From the NCBI GenBank assembly GCA_051453625.1, contig JBOZIK010000001.1, forward strand, positions 270,436,658-270,494,979: DNA of 58,322 bases, given 5' to 3'. The notes under the pieces were generated by a model. The model made no database searches. It was not told where the DNA came from and saw only the letters and a program-made list of their open reading frames with translations. A program made the position numbers and the translations under genes. This stretch comes from Welwitschia mirabilis. Its lineage: Eukaryota > Gnetophyta > Gnetopsida > Welwitschiales. Of this stretch, positions 1 to 11,872 are shown one piece after another (the first letter of the stretch is position 1; every line of letters starts with the position of its first letter).

Positions 1-224
1 GAGGGGGATATTTTCTAATTAATATTTTTAGCTAATTATAGTTTACCTTAATGTCAAAAAGGAAGATTATTGAGTTAATATTTACTAGGTTGATGTCAAA
101 CTAAAATTTTTTGTTTTGCAAAACATGTTGTATCTTATGTAGAAAATATTAGTCCTTATAGGCCAAAAGAAGAAATTATTTATTATAAATATTTCTAGAA
201 CATAATATTTTTCATACCCTTTAA

Positions 225-428
225 GGAATAAACTAGATTCCTAAGGGGTCAACCAAACCTAAATCATAAAGTATCATAAACTAATTACAAAGGAGTTGAC
301 TGGATTCCATAATGGTTGACTAAATCTAAGTAATAAATTTATCACATATAATCATCAAGGAGTCAAACGAATTGCATAGGGATCAATCAAGACAAGTTCA
401 TAAATACGAGTTTGCATTTTATAGACAT
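225..428. repeat. 67-bp imperfect tandem repeat, three units
   Basis: Units begin at 225 (GGAATAAACTAGATTCCTAA), 292 (GGAGTTGACTGGATTCCATA) and 359 (GGAGTCAAACGAATTGCATA), spaced exactly 67 bp. A degenerate fourth unit may start at about 429. Each unit carries a GGTCAACC/GGTTGACT-like core about 20 bp in. The array lies inside the probable copia LTR, so it is likely an LTR-internal repeat. Confidence 0.75.
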
Positions 429-635
429 GGGATTAACTAGATAAATATGTGAGTGACTACAAATGTTGTTAACTTGATCCTGAGGGATCGAATAGAAGAA
501 GATGAGGGTGATCAACTTTAGTGATGATAGGAGATGAGGTCGACTAGATACTTAGAGGAATTAACTAGCCATGATAGAAATGGAATTTTTCTATTTATTG
601 AACACCCATTTTTCTCTATTGAAGAATCTTTTCAC

Positions 636-1427
636 NNNNNNNNNNNNNNNNNNNNNNNNNNNNNNNNNNNNNNNNNNNNNNNNNNNNNNNNNNNNNNNNN
701 NNNNNNNNNNNNNNNNNNNNNNNNNNNNNNNNNNNNNNNNNNNNNNNNNNNNNNNNNNNNNNNNNNNNNNNNNNNNNNNNNNNNNNNNNNNNNNNNNNNN
801 NNNNNNNNNNNNNNNNNNNNNNNNNNNNNNNNNNNNNNNNNNNNNNNNNNNNNNNNNNNNNNNNNNNNNNNNNNNNNNNNNNNNNNNNNNNNNNNNNNNN
901 NNNNNNNNNNNNNNNNNNNNNNNNNNNNNNNNNNNNNNNNNNNNNNNNNNNNNNNNNNNNNNNNNNNNNNNNNNNNNNNNNNNNNNNNNNNNNNNNNNNN
1001 NNNNNNNNNNNNNNNNNNNNNNNNNNNNNNNNNNNNNNNNNNNNNNNNNNNNNNNNNNNNNNNNNNNNNNNNNNNNNNNNNNNNNNNNNNNNNNNNNNNN
1101 NNNNNNNNNNNNNNNNNNNNNNNNNNNNNNNNNNNNNNNNNNNNNNNNNNNNNNNNNNNNNNNNNNNNNNNNNNNNNNNNNNNNNNNNNNNNNNNNNNNN
1201 NNNNNNNNNNNNNNNNNNNNNNNNNNNNNNNNNNNNNNNNNNNNNNNNNNNNNNNNNNNNNNNNNNNNNNNNNNNNNNNNNNNNNNNNNNNNNNNNNNNN
1301 NNNNNNNNNNNNNNNNNNNNNNNNNNNNNNNNNNNNNNNNNNNNNNNNNNNNNNNNNNNNNNNNNNNNNNNNNNNNNNNNNNNNNNNNNNNNNNNNNNNN
1401 NNNNNNNNNNNNNNNNNNNNNNNNNNN
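636..1427. other. Assembly gap, 792 N
   Basis: Run of N. Its length is not a default value, so it is probably an estimated gap. No duplicated flank was noticed. Open frames spanning it are artefacts. Confidence 0.99.
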
Positions 1428-2163
1428 AAATTAATATCAAAATGTTTTACATAGTTTAGAAACCCTATTAATTAAAGCTTACAAAATGTGGGTTATAACA
1501 CTTGGATAGAATCTGATCACTGAGAGTGGATAGGGGGTTTTCTAAACTACTATAAATTGTGTGTCCATCTTCATTGGTACTTTTGTGCTTTTAGTTCTTT
1601 ACTTTTTGATTACTTTTTGTTTTTATTTTTGCATTAATATTTTAGTATTCATTTCTTGTGGAGATAGCTTTTGAATATATTTTTTTAATTTTTAAACCCT
1701 ATTCACCCCTCACATTAAAGCATTTTTAATCCCTTACATTGCCAATTGAAGATTGTTTTCTTTCTCTCAAGTTCTAGTTTCATTTTATTGAGTTTTCCAT
1801 TGAACTTAGAATAATTATTTATCTTTTGATTAATTTACCTCCTACATCCTATAGAAGAATGATACTAAGTGTTTTACTTCATTTAAATCTGGACATTATA
1901 CTATAGTTAATAGCATGGAATCCAAACCTTTCCATGTCTTGGGCATCGAAGAACTCTAATACTTCTATTTTTCTCCTTAGTTACAACCTTTAGCATAAGT
2001 TTAATCCCTATCCTCTAGTACAAAAACCCTCCTATACCCTATGGGGATTTCATCTCATTCCATCTAACTCCTCCATTATTCTACATTATTTTCACCATTA
2101 TGATGGTCACCTTCCTCCTATCTTCTTTTCGTCTTTTTCATTTTCCATTTTCCTATTCTTCAT

Positions 2164-2201
2164 CCTTCTTCTTTAGGATTTTCCTTCTTCTTTAGGATTT
2201 T
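2164..2201. repeat. 19-bp direct tandem duplication
   Basis: The 19-mer CCTTCTTCTTTAGGATTTT occurs twice back to back, at 2164 and 2183, with no mismatch. It is a local replication-slippage product in pyrimidine-rich sequence. Confidence 0.85.
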
Positions 2202-2554
2202 TTGTTTTAACTCCTTGTCTTAAATGTGTAATCTAAGTACATCTCTTTCTTATCATCACATGTTTTAGGCATGGAATTCATTTATCTCTCTTTATTTTAA
2301 ATAATAAACCATCTCTAATTAATCATACAAATATATTTTAGATGAAAGAAATTTTCTTATGACATAAAGTAACTTTAGAACTTAGAAACCTTTTATTCTA
2401 GTGATCATATTAACTTTAGAGCTTTTAAATGCATCTCTCTTAATACTAGAATTAAGTATTTCCTTTTTCCTATGTTTCAATCATGTTTCTTCTCTTTTCC
2501 TTTATTCTTCTCCTCCTTTTCCATTCTTCCTTTCCTTCCCTTTATCAACCATGC

Positions 2555-2577
2555 ATTCCATGTCTTAGACATGGAAT
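2555..2577. repeat. Perfect 11-bp-arm palindrome
   Basis: ATTCCATGTCT, a single T, then AGACATGGAAT: both arms are perfectly complementary around one base. Related CCATGTCT/ACATGGAAT half-sites occur at 1934, 2263 and 2600, so the motif belongs to a local repeat family. No function can be assigned. Confidence 0.8.
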
Positions 2578-3695
2578 CCAAGCTTATTCAATATCTTGGA
2601 CATGGAATCTGGTACTTCCATAACTTAACTATCAAATATACCTCCTTTCCCATCCCCTTTCTTAACCTCATTTAGTTACTCCTTTTTTAATCTAGTTCAA
2701 TCCTCCTTCTAAATAGGTTTTTTATTTAAGTTGATTCTTTTTTATTGTGAAATCAATATATTAATGCCTTTTAGGTTTATTTAGCTTTTATTATTTAGTT
2801 ATTCTTTAGGTGGTGTTTATAAAGATTTATGTATCATGAATTAAGAAGAGCTATAAGCTTATACCAAATTTTTAGAATGTACCAAAATCAAATAAGTCTC
2901 TCATGAAGTGACACAATGGGATGAGTATCAGCATGATGTTAAGGAAGGTAACTACCATTTTAATGGGATGATTCTCTCTATCACCATCAAGGACTAATGA
3001 GATCTTCTTTTTTTTATTTTTTTGACCTTTAGTCTTTAAGACATTATAACACCATGAGATTACAACTAGTTCAAGGATGATAAGGCAATGTTATTAAAGT
3101 CCATCATCATGTTTTCTTCCCTTTTATTTATGTTATTCCCTCTTCCCTATTATTAACCTAAAGAAGTGGTCTTTCCTTTATCTCCCACTTATCAGTTCCC
3201 ATGTCTAGGAAATCCTTCCTATGTAATATCCCTTATTCCTAGTTATCGTCTAGTATTGTAGTATTAACTTGTTAAACTAAAGGTTTTATTTTCCATTCTT
3301 AAATGAAAGTCTTAATCTCACATGAGTATCCATTTCCATGACTCAAGTTAGTTAACAGTATCATGTCCCTCATAAAAAGGACCTAAGAAAAAAACTAAAG
3401 TTTTCTATTTCTATCAAGCATATTTTTTATAGCTTCTCTAAGCTTTATCATAGTTATTTATATCTTCTATATCTAAATGTTTTAGTTGTCTTTCTCCCTC
3501 TCTAGTATAGGAATACTTAGGAATACTTATATATACCCTCTTATTTTTCTTGGGAGGGGAAGTAATGTTCAATAGTTAAGAATCATTTGTTTTAAAGAAT
3601 TATTTTTCTCATACTATAGCACTCACAGTTGTTAGCCAAATTAGAGAGAGCGAATTTAGGACCTTTCTTAGGACAATTTGTTTTTCATTAGGAAG

Positions 3696-3779
3696 ATATT
3701 TTTCTTTATTCGATTAGAATAAAATTACCTCTAGAGAATATTTTTCTTTATTCTATTAGAATAAAATTACCTCTAGAGC
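3696..3779. repeat. 42-bp tandem duplication
   Basis: Two adjacent 42-bp units start at 3696 and 3738 (ATATTTTTCTTTATTCGATT and ATATTTTTCTTTATTCTATT) and continue through TACCTCTAGAG. They differ at only about two positions, so this is a fairly recent duplication. Confidence 0.85.
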
Positions 3780-4968
3780 ATATCCTTCTTTTCTTTTTTA
3801 AAAAGAACCTCATCTACTTCCACTTTAAACTTGGAAGAAGATTTGTTTGGAATCTTTATTCCCAACCTTGAGGCCTATTCTATTCCTAGTTTCTACACAC
3901 TTTAGAGAAACCTAAAGGACACTTGATTTCTTTGGGAGGGTCCCCTTCCTTTAATCCTTTACCTCTATATTATTTTCTTTTAAATTCCTTTATTTTATGA
4001 GGCTTCCTCCATTAGACTTAGCTTGTGTTCTACACTATTTCCTAGTTACTGTATATCTTGAGAGTTCTTTTCTAGTACCTAATTTCTAGTAGTCCTCTAA
4101 AATAAGTATTAGGTTTTCTTACCTTAAAAAGAAAACATTATTATTCTTTCTAGTCTAAAACAATAAATCTACGTCAATAATTTTCTTACTTAATATGATT
4201 TCATTATTTAAATTTTTTATAAAGAAATGGTAAAGCAATGATTATTTTATTTCTATTATTGTCTATATGGAATAGAATACTTTTAATAAAATCATGATGT
4301 CCCTTAACATAATCATAGAAGTTAAAACTTTTAAAGTTTAAAACATACACTTTTAAAGCACTAATCTACCATTATTGAACTAGCATTACATCCTAACATG
4401 TGGATATTATGTTATTAAGTGGTTTTAGTTGTATCCTTCTAAATACAAACATGCTAGAACTATTATCAAATTCTTTCATGAGATATGTTATCATTATTTA
4501 ACTCTTCTAAAATTCTTATCAATATTAAGGGTGTTATTCTTGTATTAAATCCTTTACAACATTTGAAAAAATGTTAAATAATTCAAAGGATATCTATCCT
4601 AAGCTACCTAAATATCAATAGCTATTAGAAAATTAATAGACCGATTAAAATATTACTTAATATAATTATCCAAATATATAGAAGAAATTAATTCCTTAAA
4701 CTTAATGATATACTTTTGATTTATGTAATCACTTATAAAACATTCTTAGACATGTAGTACAAAATAAGTGGAAATTAGAATAGTTAATCTTGAATATAAA
4801 AAAGATGAAATTCATTGAAAAGTAGGATTAATGTATTATAAAAATCATAAATGAGGCCTATGAAAACAAAAATTTTCTAAAGAAAATAAAAATGTTTCAT
4901 GATACACATATTTCTTAAAGAAAATTTAAATATAATGATTTAATTTATTTTTATAATTTTTAACTCCA

Positions 4969-5068
4969 NNNNNNNNNNNNNNNNNNNNNNNNNNNNNNNN
5001 NNNNNNNNNNNNNNNNNNNNNNNNNNNNNNNNNNNNNNNNNNNNNNNNNNNNNNNNNNNNNNNNNNNN
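4969..5068. other. 100-N gap with duplicated flank
   Basis: About 31 bp before the gap (ATTTAATTTATTTTTATAAT...) are repeated directly after it with two mismatches, so the two contig ends probably overlap and should be merged. Confidence 0.97.
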
Positions 5069-6418
5069 ATTTAATTTGTTTTTATAATTTTGAACTCCAT
5101 AAATTTCTTGAAAAACTTCATAGAAAAGTTTCTTCATTATACCACTAAAATATTTAACTTAGAATATAATAATTTATTTAAAGTTAATGGAAAATGACTT
5201 AATAATTTTCATTCATTCATTTATGTAAAGGATAATTTAAACCCATTTCATTATAATCTTAATCATTTTCTTATATGAAATAAATATCAAAAACATAGAT
5301 TATAGTTTGATTAGGATAAATAATATAAGTTGAAGACACTTATAATATAAATTTTAGTTTGGATAATGTAAAGTCTTAAGAGTTATTAAAACTTAGAGAT
5401 ATGATAAGTCCATGATTCTCTTATGATTTATCTATAAGCCATTTATAATCTATGTTAGCTTTACCTATTTGAAATGATTAGACATCAAATATAGTATTTC
5501 TAAAAAAATCTTAATGATAAATTCATGTACATTTTCAAGCTAATTAGATTACATCTTATTATGTAGTTATCATAACATAGGATAAGCTAGTATTTTCACT
5601 TAATGATAACTTGGACAAATACCACTATTCATTGATTTTGAATTAAACATAAAGAATAGTAATTTATCATGATTAACTTGAATTAAGAATAATGATAAAA
5701 GTTATTTTTAATTTAGGGTTTAAAATGAAAAATAATAATTTGCTAAATAGAGGATGTAATACTGCATATCGTTTTTCTTTTTTATTTTTTTAAGAGTAAG
5801 GCTAGGTAGGTAGGTTGTATTACATAAATGTCCAATAGCACTTGGGCCTATGCAAACTACATCTATAATCCTTCACCAATGTAACGGTTTAAAAATTGAA
5901 ATTATGGTTCCCTATCAATGTTGGCCTTAGACCTAAAACCCTCAAGTTTAGGGTATCCTAAGTTTATCATTGAGGTAATTAGTTAGAATATGTAATTATT
6001 GATATTAAATATTCATTGCATACACATTTGTTATACATAGTATTTTAACTGTATTAGATTCATATTTAAACTTTATTACTTATATCATTTAGATTATATA
6101 GATATGATTATTGGTTAATACTTAGCAAAATTATCTTCTCTCTTTGTAGTACTTTCCTTTCATGTTAGTAATGAATTATGGATTATTTATTACAAATTAA
6201 ATAGTAAGCTTATATTAAAAATTATAATTCNNNNNNNNNNNNNNNNNNNNNNNNNNNNNNNNNNNNNNNNNNNNNNNNNNNNNNNNNNNNNNNNNNNNNN
6301 NNNNNNNNNNNNNNNNNNNNNNNNNNNNNNTAATTCAATCTCATTGTAACTTGTACTAGGTTTTGAGTTTCAATAAGTTTTCAAATGTTAAGTTGCCTAA
6401 GTTTAAAAAATAATTATT
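5069..6418. other. Unassigned AT-rich sequence left of the copia element
   Basis: I see no coding region, RNA gene or repeat pair in this stretch. It contains one 100-N gap (6231-6330). It is the outer flank of the copia 3' LTR that begins at about 6419. Confidence 0.6.
6231..6330. other. 100-N gap
   Basis: Default-length gap. Only a six-base identity (TAATTC) is shared between the two flanks, so overlap of the contig ends is not demonstrated here. Confidence 0.97.
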
Positions 6419-6652
6419 TGATAAATAAATCTACACACAATGTTATGCAAAAAGATCTACCTAAAACTACAAAAAGAAAAGAAGAGAATAGATAATAAAG
6501 TTTAAAGAGCTTCTTAGCAATGTAAATATTTTAATGATAATTATGATAAGCCACTAGAAATAAACATCCAACTAACTATAGTGGTTTTATGTTCTTAAAC
6601 ATATGGAATAAAGCATGAGCCTTCTAACATTATCATATCTTAAATTCTAACA
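6419..6652 (-). repeat. Copia 3' LTR (left copy)
   Basis: On the minus strand this starts TGTTAGAATTTAAGATATGA and aligns throughout with 23494-23728. Shared blocks include AAATAAATC, GATCTACCTAAAAC, GGAATAAAGCATGA versus GGGATAAAGCATGA, and the terminal ATTCTAACA. The bases just outside (plus strand TTCTCTTCTTTAATAG) give the minus-strand purine tract AAAGAAGAGAA that is expected at a 3' LTR. The outer edge at 6419 (TG) is less certain than the inner edge at 6652. Confidence 0.82.
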
Positions 6653-7202
6653 TTCTCTTCTTTAATAGTTAAAATATTAATGTAGCTAAAATGCAAATAT
6701 AAAAAGAAAATATTTTTCAAGAAAACTAGAGTCATTAAATAAAAAAACCCATGGAAATAAAAACCTAAAGATATAAGAATATATAGCATTACCATTTAGG
6801 TGGCTTATAGGTATTTTAACTAGTAGATCCTTTCTAAAATCACATGTGTAATTCTAGCTAAGAATAACACTAATACACAACTCAAGTAATGTAGATATTT
6901 AAGGGTAACTTAAGTGATCTTTATATATTAGATACTCAAGAATACATGAAAAAAGATGTTACAAATCAACTAAGTCTCCATATATTTTTGAGTCATTTCT
7001 TATATTAGTAAACTATTTTTCATGAGTTCTAATTTTTTAAAACAAGTATAACCAAATATTTCTTTCATTACAAATATGATTTTCATAAGTAAGGACCAAC
7101 AAAAACTTACTAAGATCTCTTTACCTAACAAGAAGGATTCCAAATCATGCATTAGCATTTACACTTCATCTTCACACCTATTAAGGAATTTGTTTTAGGC
7201 CA

Positions 7203-7594
7203 TTAGTGAGTATGATTTTTGAAATACACATGTTTTAACCTACTAAGTGAATTTATCAAATAACTTTCACTTGTTTTGTAGTTTGATAATGCAACAAAAT
7301 AATGATTTCTTCTTGAATAAGTCTTTAAATTTGGTAATACTTCATACAAATGTGCTTTGTACATTGCTAAAACACNNNNNNNNNNNNNNNNNNNNNNNNN
7401 NNNNNNNNNNNNNNNNNNNNNNNNNNNNNNNNNNNNNNNNNNNNNNNNNNNNNNNNNNNNNNNNNNNNNNNNNNNTATCACTTGTTTTGTAGTTTGATAA
7501 TGCAATAAAATAATGATTTCTTATTGAATAAGTTTTTAAATTTGATAATACTTCATACACATGTTCTTTGTACATTGCTAAAACCCTAGATTAT
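7203..7594 (-). pseudogene. Copia RNase H, C-terminal fragment (duplicated across a gap)
   Basis: Read on the minus strand from 7594, one frame gives a degenerate TKHI-x-YHFIR-like segment (TKNMCMKYYQI) followed by EIIILLHYQTTKQV, which fits the copia RNase H tail (TKH..., then EI.L.Y..T..Q.AD). It is the continuation of the RNase H fragment that breaks off at about 16482, so the two were contiguous before the gypsy insertion. The stretch 7478-7586 is a roughly 94% identical copy of 7267-7375 across the 100-N gap, so one of the two is probably an assembly duplicate. Confidence 0.6.
7376..7475. other. 100-N gap with about 109-bp duplicated flank
   Basis: 7267-7375 and 7478-7586 are direct copies with about seven mismatches, mostly transitions. 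Unmerged allelic contig ends are the simplest reading. Confidence 0.97.
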
Positions 7595-8332
7595 TAATGT
7601 AGGAGAATCATTAGAAATGAAAATAAGAAATGTATGTTTTAGTTAGGAATCTTTTTATTAAGATTTTAGTATGCTTATGTGAAATATAAAATCTAGCATA
7701 TGTAATTGCCATGAAGGAATCATATGTAATCATCATGTAGCTACCATATGTAGTTAGAATAGAAGGTATCTTAATGAGAGAAATATGTTATGCTTAAGAA
7801 AAGATAAAGGTGCATGGGATATGTCATGTTTATAGGGAATGTAGGTGTAAGGTATAAGGTATGTTGTGAAATTTGCGAGAGGCTAATATTAGGATGATTC
7901 TTTCATCATAATGATTCCTCTTAAAGCCTTATATATAAAAAGCTATAGGGTGATGCAAGACATGCTAGATTTGACAAGAAAGAAGTAAAAGATTTTGAAG
8001 TTGAATCTTAATAGGATCTTTTATTAGGTAACTTTAAGAGATAGTTCCTTCTATAAGATCATGGCTCACTTAAATTCTCTTTTAAAGGCTACTAGGAATT
8101 AGAGTTGTAAAGCATGAGTGAGGTTTTTAGAGGCCATTATTAAGGAGAAATGGTGAAGCTCTACTAGTTTTAATTCCTATTTATAACATTATGCTTCTAT
8201 ATTATCACTAGAAAGACATTATTTCATTTCCTCAATTATTCTATTTCTATAGATTTTCTTCTATATTTTCTATTTATAACTATAAACACAATCCTAAAAG
8301 TTTTCTTAGATTTTTGTTACATTATCTCTACA
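7595..8332 (+). repeat. Gypsy 5' LTR
   Basis: Aligns with 15729-16481 throughout. Shared landmarks are GTTTTAGTTAGG, CATATGTAGTTAGAATAGAAG, GAGGCTAATATTAG, AATGATTCCTCT, GGAATTAGAG, GAAAGACATTATTTCATTTCC versus GAAAGATATTATTTCATTTCC, and the end CTACA. The start is read as TAATGTAGG, a decayed TGATGCAAT as seen in the other copy; the end CA lies at 8331-8332. The two LTRs differ by many transitions, so the insertion is old. Confidence 0.88.
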
Positions 8333-8337
8333 TCATT

Positions 8338-8349
8338 TGATATCATAGT
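8338..8349 (+). other. Primer-binding site for initiator tRNA-Met (decayed)
   Basis: TGATATCATAGT lies five bases after the 5' LTR end and matches the usual TGGTATCAGAGC at 9 of 12 positions; two of the three differences are G-to-A or C-to-T transitions. Position and sequence both fit minus-strand primer binding. Confidence 0.75.
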
Positions 8350-10130
8350 AAGTTATGATTTTTTCTAAAGTTGGCTATTGGATTTGATTTTAGGATGTCC
8401 CTAAATAACGTAAAACATTTTTCACTTAAAAAAGTGTTATAAGAAAAGAAGTGATGATGTAAGATATCCTCTATTTAATGTAGAAGATGGAGAAAAGGTT
8501 AATATGGGCTATATGTTTAAATTTTTAAAACTAATTCCAAAAAAAAAGCATGAAGGATAACACTCTACGATGGAGGAGAAAACATGAATAAAGCTTAGAG
8601 TAAAGAGAAAAATAAGACTCTTTTTATGGAAGCTTAGTAAAGCTAAGATAAATGGACCTAGTAAGTGTAATATCATTTGAAGGAAGATTTAAAGTATAAA
8701 ATCTTTAGAATTATATCTTGTACATCAAGAATTACTTTAAGATGAAAGACATTACTAAATAAAATATTGTAAAGATTACTTTAATTTACTTGTAAGAAGT
8801 TACAGCTAGTTGATGGGAGCATGTTTGTAAGGNNNNNNNNNNNNNNNNNNNNNNNNNNNNNNNNNNNNNNNNNNNNNNNNNNNNNNNNNNNNNNNNNNNN
8901 NNNNNNNNNNNNNNNNNNNNNNNNNNNNNNNNNNNNNNNNNNNNNNNNNNNNNNNNNNNNNNNNNNNNNNNNNNNNNNNNNNNNNNNNNNNNNNNNNNNN
9001 NNNNNNNNNNNNNNNNNNNNNNNNNNNNNNNNNNNNNNNNNNNNNNNNNNNNNNNNNNNNNNNNNNNNNNNNNNNNNNNNNNNNNNNNNNNNNNNNNNNN
9101 NNNNNNNNNNNNNNNNNNNNNNNNNNNNNNNNNNNNNNNNNNNNNNNNNNNNNNNNNNNNNNNNNNNNNNNNNNNNNNNNNNNNNNNNNNNNNNNNNNNN
9201 NNNNNNNNNNNNNNNNNNNNNNNNNNNNNNNNNNNNNNNNNNNNNNNNNNNNNNNNNNNNNNNNNNNNNNNNNNNNNNNNNNNNNNNNNNNNNNNNNNNN
9301 NNNNNNNNNNNNNNNNNNNNNNNNNNNNNNNNNNNNNNNNNNNNNNNNNNNNNNNNNNNNNNNNNNNNNNNNNNNNNNNNNNNNNNNNNNNNNNNNNNNN
9401 NNNNNNNNNNNNNNNNNNNNNNNNNNNNNNNNNNNNNNNNNNNNNNNNNNNNNNNNNNNNNNNNNNNNNNNNNNNNNNNNNNNNNNNNNNNNNNNNNNAA
9501 CAAATATAATAAAGAAGGTGCAGATACTTTCATAAGAAGAAACATCTATGAAAAAATACACAAAGGAGTTTTATGCACTCGTCATTTAAGCAATACATTT
9601 TTCCTTTGGCATAGAAGAATTAATTAAATATATTATTGGTTGAAGACTTGTTACATAAGATGAAATTGCCATCATTACATCTAAGATAATAAAGAATGCA
9701 TACCAGTTGGTGCTATGAATAGAAGAGAAGTTACAGTGAAGGAATAACTTAAATAGAGGAAATGGTCATGAACAAGAAGAAAAGACAAATCAAGAATGGC
9801 ATAATAAAGGGAAATAATACCCCAAAGGTAAAGGACGTAACTGTAAATAAATAGGTAGATGACATACTTTTTTAATAGTTATTTATAAATTATGTAAGCT
9901 AAGGTACAAGTATTATAAGTGTTCAATAAGAAAGGAGGCTACAAACATAAGTGATATCTTTAAGCATGGTGAGATAAGTGGAGAATCTTAAAAGAAAGAA
10001 TTAAAAGAGGCTCCAAGTAAGAAAGGAAAAAATGTAATTATTAAAATATATCTTATATAAGACCCAACAATTATGAAGGAGTCAGCACAATAGAGAAAAC
10101 TCTTTAGAACTAGATGTAAGTGTAAATACA
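8350..10130 (+). pseudogene. Gypsy gag region (decayed)
   Basis: This occupies the gag position between the primer-binding site and the protease relic. No long open frame survives and a 666-base gap (8833-9498) removes the middle. I could not read a confident capsid or CCHC motif; the label rests on position only. The part from 9499 on is repeated after the gap at 10289-10388. Confidence 0.45.
8833..9498. other. Assembly gap, 666 N
   Basis: Non-default gap length. The sequence right after it (AACAAATATAATAAAGAAGG) recurs at 10421. Confidence 0.99.
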
Positions 10131-10288
10131 AGGTATGAAAATCTATTATTGATAATGAAAGAACTAATAATTTTATTTCTATTAAGATGATGAAAAGTTT
10201 AAATTTTAAAAAAATACATCACATCTAATACCATACTAACTCTCTTAATTGTAAAAGGGACACCATATCACAGTTACAGAACAATGTT
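9499..10288 (+). repeat. Duplicated block, copy 1 (790 bp)
   Basis: Matches 10421-11208 almost base for base, from AACAAATATAATAA to ACAATGTT/ACGATGTT, with scattered transitions and small indels. Gaps lie on both sides of this copy, so a redundant contig is more likely than a true tandem duplication. It covers gypsy gag and the start of the protease. Confidence 0.85.
10142..10203 (+). pseudogene. Gypsy aspartic protease relic (copy 1)
   Basis: In frame it reads SIIDNERTNNFISIKMM, matching the gypsy protease pattern IIDSGSTNNFIS; the catalytic Asp-Ser/Thr-Gly has become Asp-Asn-Glu. The same motif recurs at 11061 and 12431. Confidence 0.6.
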
Positions 10289-10388
10289 NNNNNNNNNNNN
10301 NNNNNNNNNNNNNNNNNNNNNNNNNNNNNNNNNNNNNNNNNNNNNNNNNNNNNNNNNNNNNNNNNNNNNNNNNNNNNNNNNNNNNNNN
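10289..10388. other. 100-N gap between duplicated blocks
   Basis: The 790-bp block before it (9499-10288) is repeated after it (10421-11208). Confidence 0.97.
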
Positions 10389-10420
10389 TTCCAAGACAAG
10401 TTTATGTTTCTTTCATACAG

Positions 10421-11208
10421 AACAAATATAATAAGAAAGGTGTAGATACTTTCATAAGAAGAAACATCTATGATAAAATACACAAAGGAGTTTTATGCAC
10501 TTGTCATTTAAGAAATACATTTTTCCTTTGGCATAGAAGAATTAATTAAATATATTATTGGTTTAAGACTTGTCACATAAGATGAAATTGCCATCATTAC
10601 ATCTAAGATAATAAAGAATGCATACTAGTTGGTGCTATGAATAGAAGAGAAGTTACAGTGAAGGAACAACTTAAATAGAGGAAATGGTCATGAAGAAGAA
10701 AAAAAGACGAATCAAGAATGGCATAATAAAGGGGAATAATACCCTAAAGGTAAAGGATGTACCTATAAATAAATAGGTATATGACATACTTTTTTAGTAG
10801 TTATCTATAAATTATATCAGCTAAGGTAAAGTCTTATAAGTATTCATTAATAAAGGAGGCTACAAACATAAGTGATATCTTTAAGCGTGGCGAGATAAGT
10901 GGAGAATCTAGAAAGAAAGATTAAAAAATGCTTCTAGTAAGAAAGAAAAAATTAGAATTGTTAAAATATGTCTTGTATAAGACCCAACAATTATTAAGGA
11001 GTTAGCACAATAGAGAAAACTCTTTAGAACTAGATGTAAGTATAAATACAAGGTATGAAAATTTATGATTGATAATGAAAGCAATAATAATTTGGTTTCT
11101 ATTAAGATGATGAAAAATTTAAATTTAAAAAAAATACATCACACCTAATAGCATACTATCTCTCTTAATTGTAAAAGGAACACCATATCACAATTACAGA
11201 ACGATGTT
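10421..11208 (+). repeat. Duplicated block, copy 2 (788 bp)
   Basis: Partner of 9499-10288. It continues without a gap into the rest of the gypsy internal region, so this copy probably represents the true locus. It contains the second protease relic (about 11061-11125, IDNES/IDNER-type catalytic remnant). Confidence 0.85.
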
Positions 11209-11872
11209 TAATTAACTCTAAAATTAGTAACTTCTATTATCAAGGTTATTGTAATGTATTTTTTCTTTTTTTTTGAAGAAATTTTGTGCCGCACCAAATT
11301 CACAGTGGCCTTTGGGATTATGTAATATAATTCCATTTTTATATTAGCTGACACTATCGACATTTAAACTCTAGACCTTTTGGCTCATGTGTTCATGACC
11401 TAACCACTTTGTTAAGTAGTCATTAATAGTTATCGTTGTAATGTTATTCATATGAATGCTTATCATTTATTATTAGGTAGATCATGATAATATGATACTA
11501 AGTGTATATATAATAAAGAGATTAATAATTTAATTATAATTGATAATAAAGAAAAAAATTTTATTTGTAATCAGATTCATTAGAGATTTCACAGCATAAG
11601 ATAAGTATATGCATTTTATAAAGGAAGGAGGTAATAGACAAAAATAAGAGAAGAAGGTTATGGTATGGTAGTCATACTAAAGATATCTTTAGAACAAAGT
11701 TGAAGAAGTATCTAATCAAGGTAAAAGATGTTTTGAAATCATTTACAGGTATTATTAATGATGATTTTCTATTTGGGTTACCACCTTATTAGGAGCATAA
11801 TCCATCAGATAATTCTAAGTCTTAGTGCTTTATTCTCAAATAAAACATCATATAGAGTGATAATGCAAGAAG

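Larger units (their letters stand above)
1..1738 (+). mobile_element. Probable 3' LTR of a truncated Ty1-copia element
   Basis: The window opens with GAGGGGGA, which resembles the polypurine tract that precedes a 3' LTR in large Ty1-copia (SIRE/Maximus-like) elements. Near 1690-1738 the sequence reads like the end of such an LTR (a CCCTATTCACCCCTC stretch followed by CCCTTACA). No tRNA primer-binding site follows position 1738, as expected when flanking DNA rather than an internal region follows. A 792-base gap removes the middle, and there is no second copy in the window to define the ends. The assignment rests on pattern recognition only and the limits are approximate. Confidence 0.35.
1739..4968. 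other. Unassigned AT-rich sequence, pyrimidine-rich in part
   Basis: No gene is recognisable. From about 2040 to 3970 the plus strand is rich in CTT/TCC runs. Motifs related to CCATGTCTTGGGCATGG recur near 1934, 2263, 2555 and 2590, suggesting a decayed repeat, but no retroelement domain could be read in any frame. Short tandem duplications and a palindrome inside it are listed separately. Confidence 0.6.

Noticed and set aside
534-1454. Long open frames over 200 codons at 534-1454, 8781-9627 and 30896-31583
   Set aside because: Nearly all their length is N; they are gap artefacts.
2472-2675. 67-codon open frame rich in Phe and Ser
   Set aside because: Product of pyrimidine-rich sequence without domain features.
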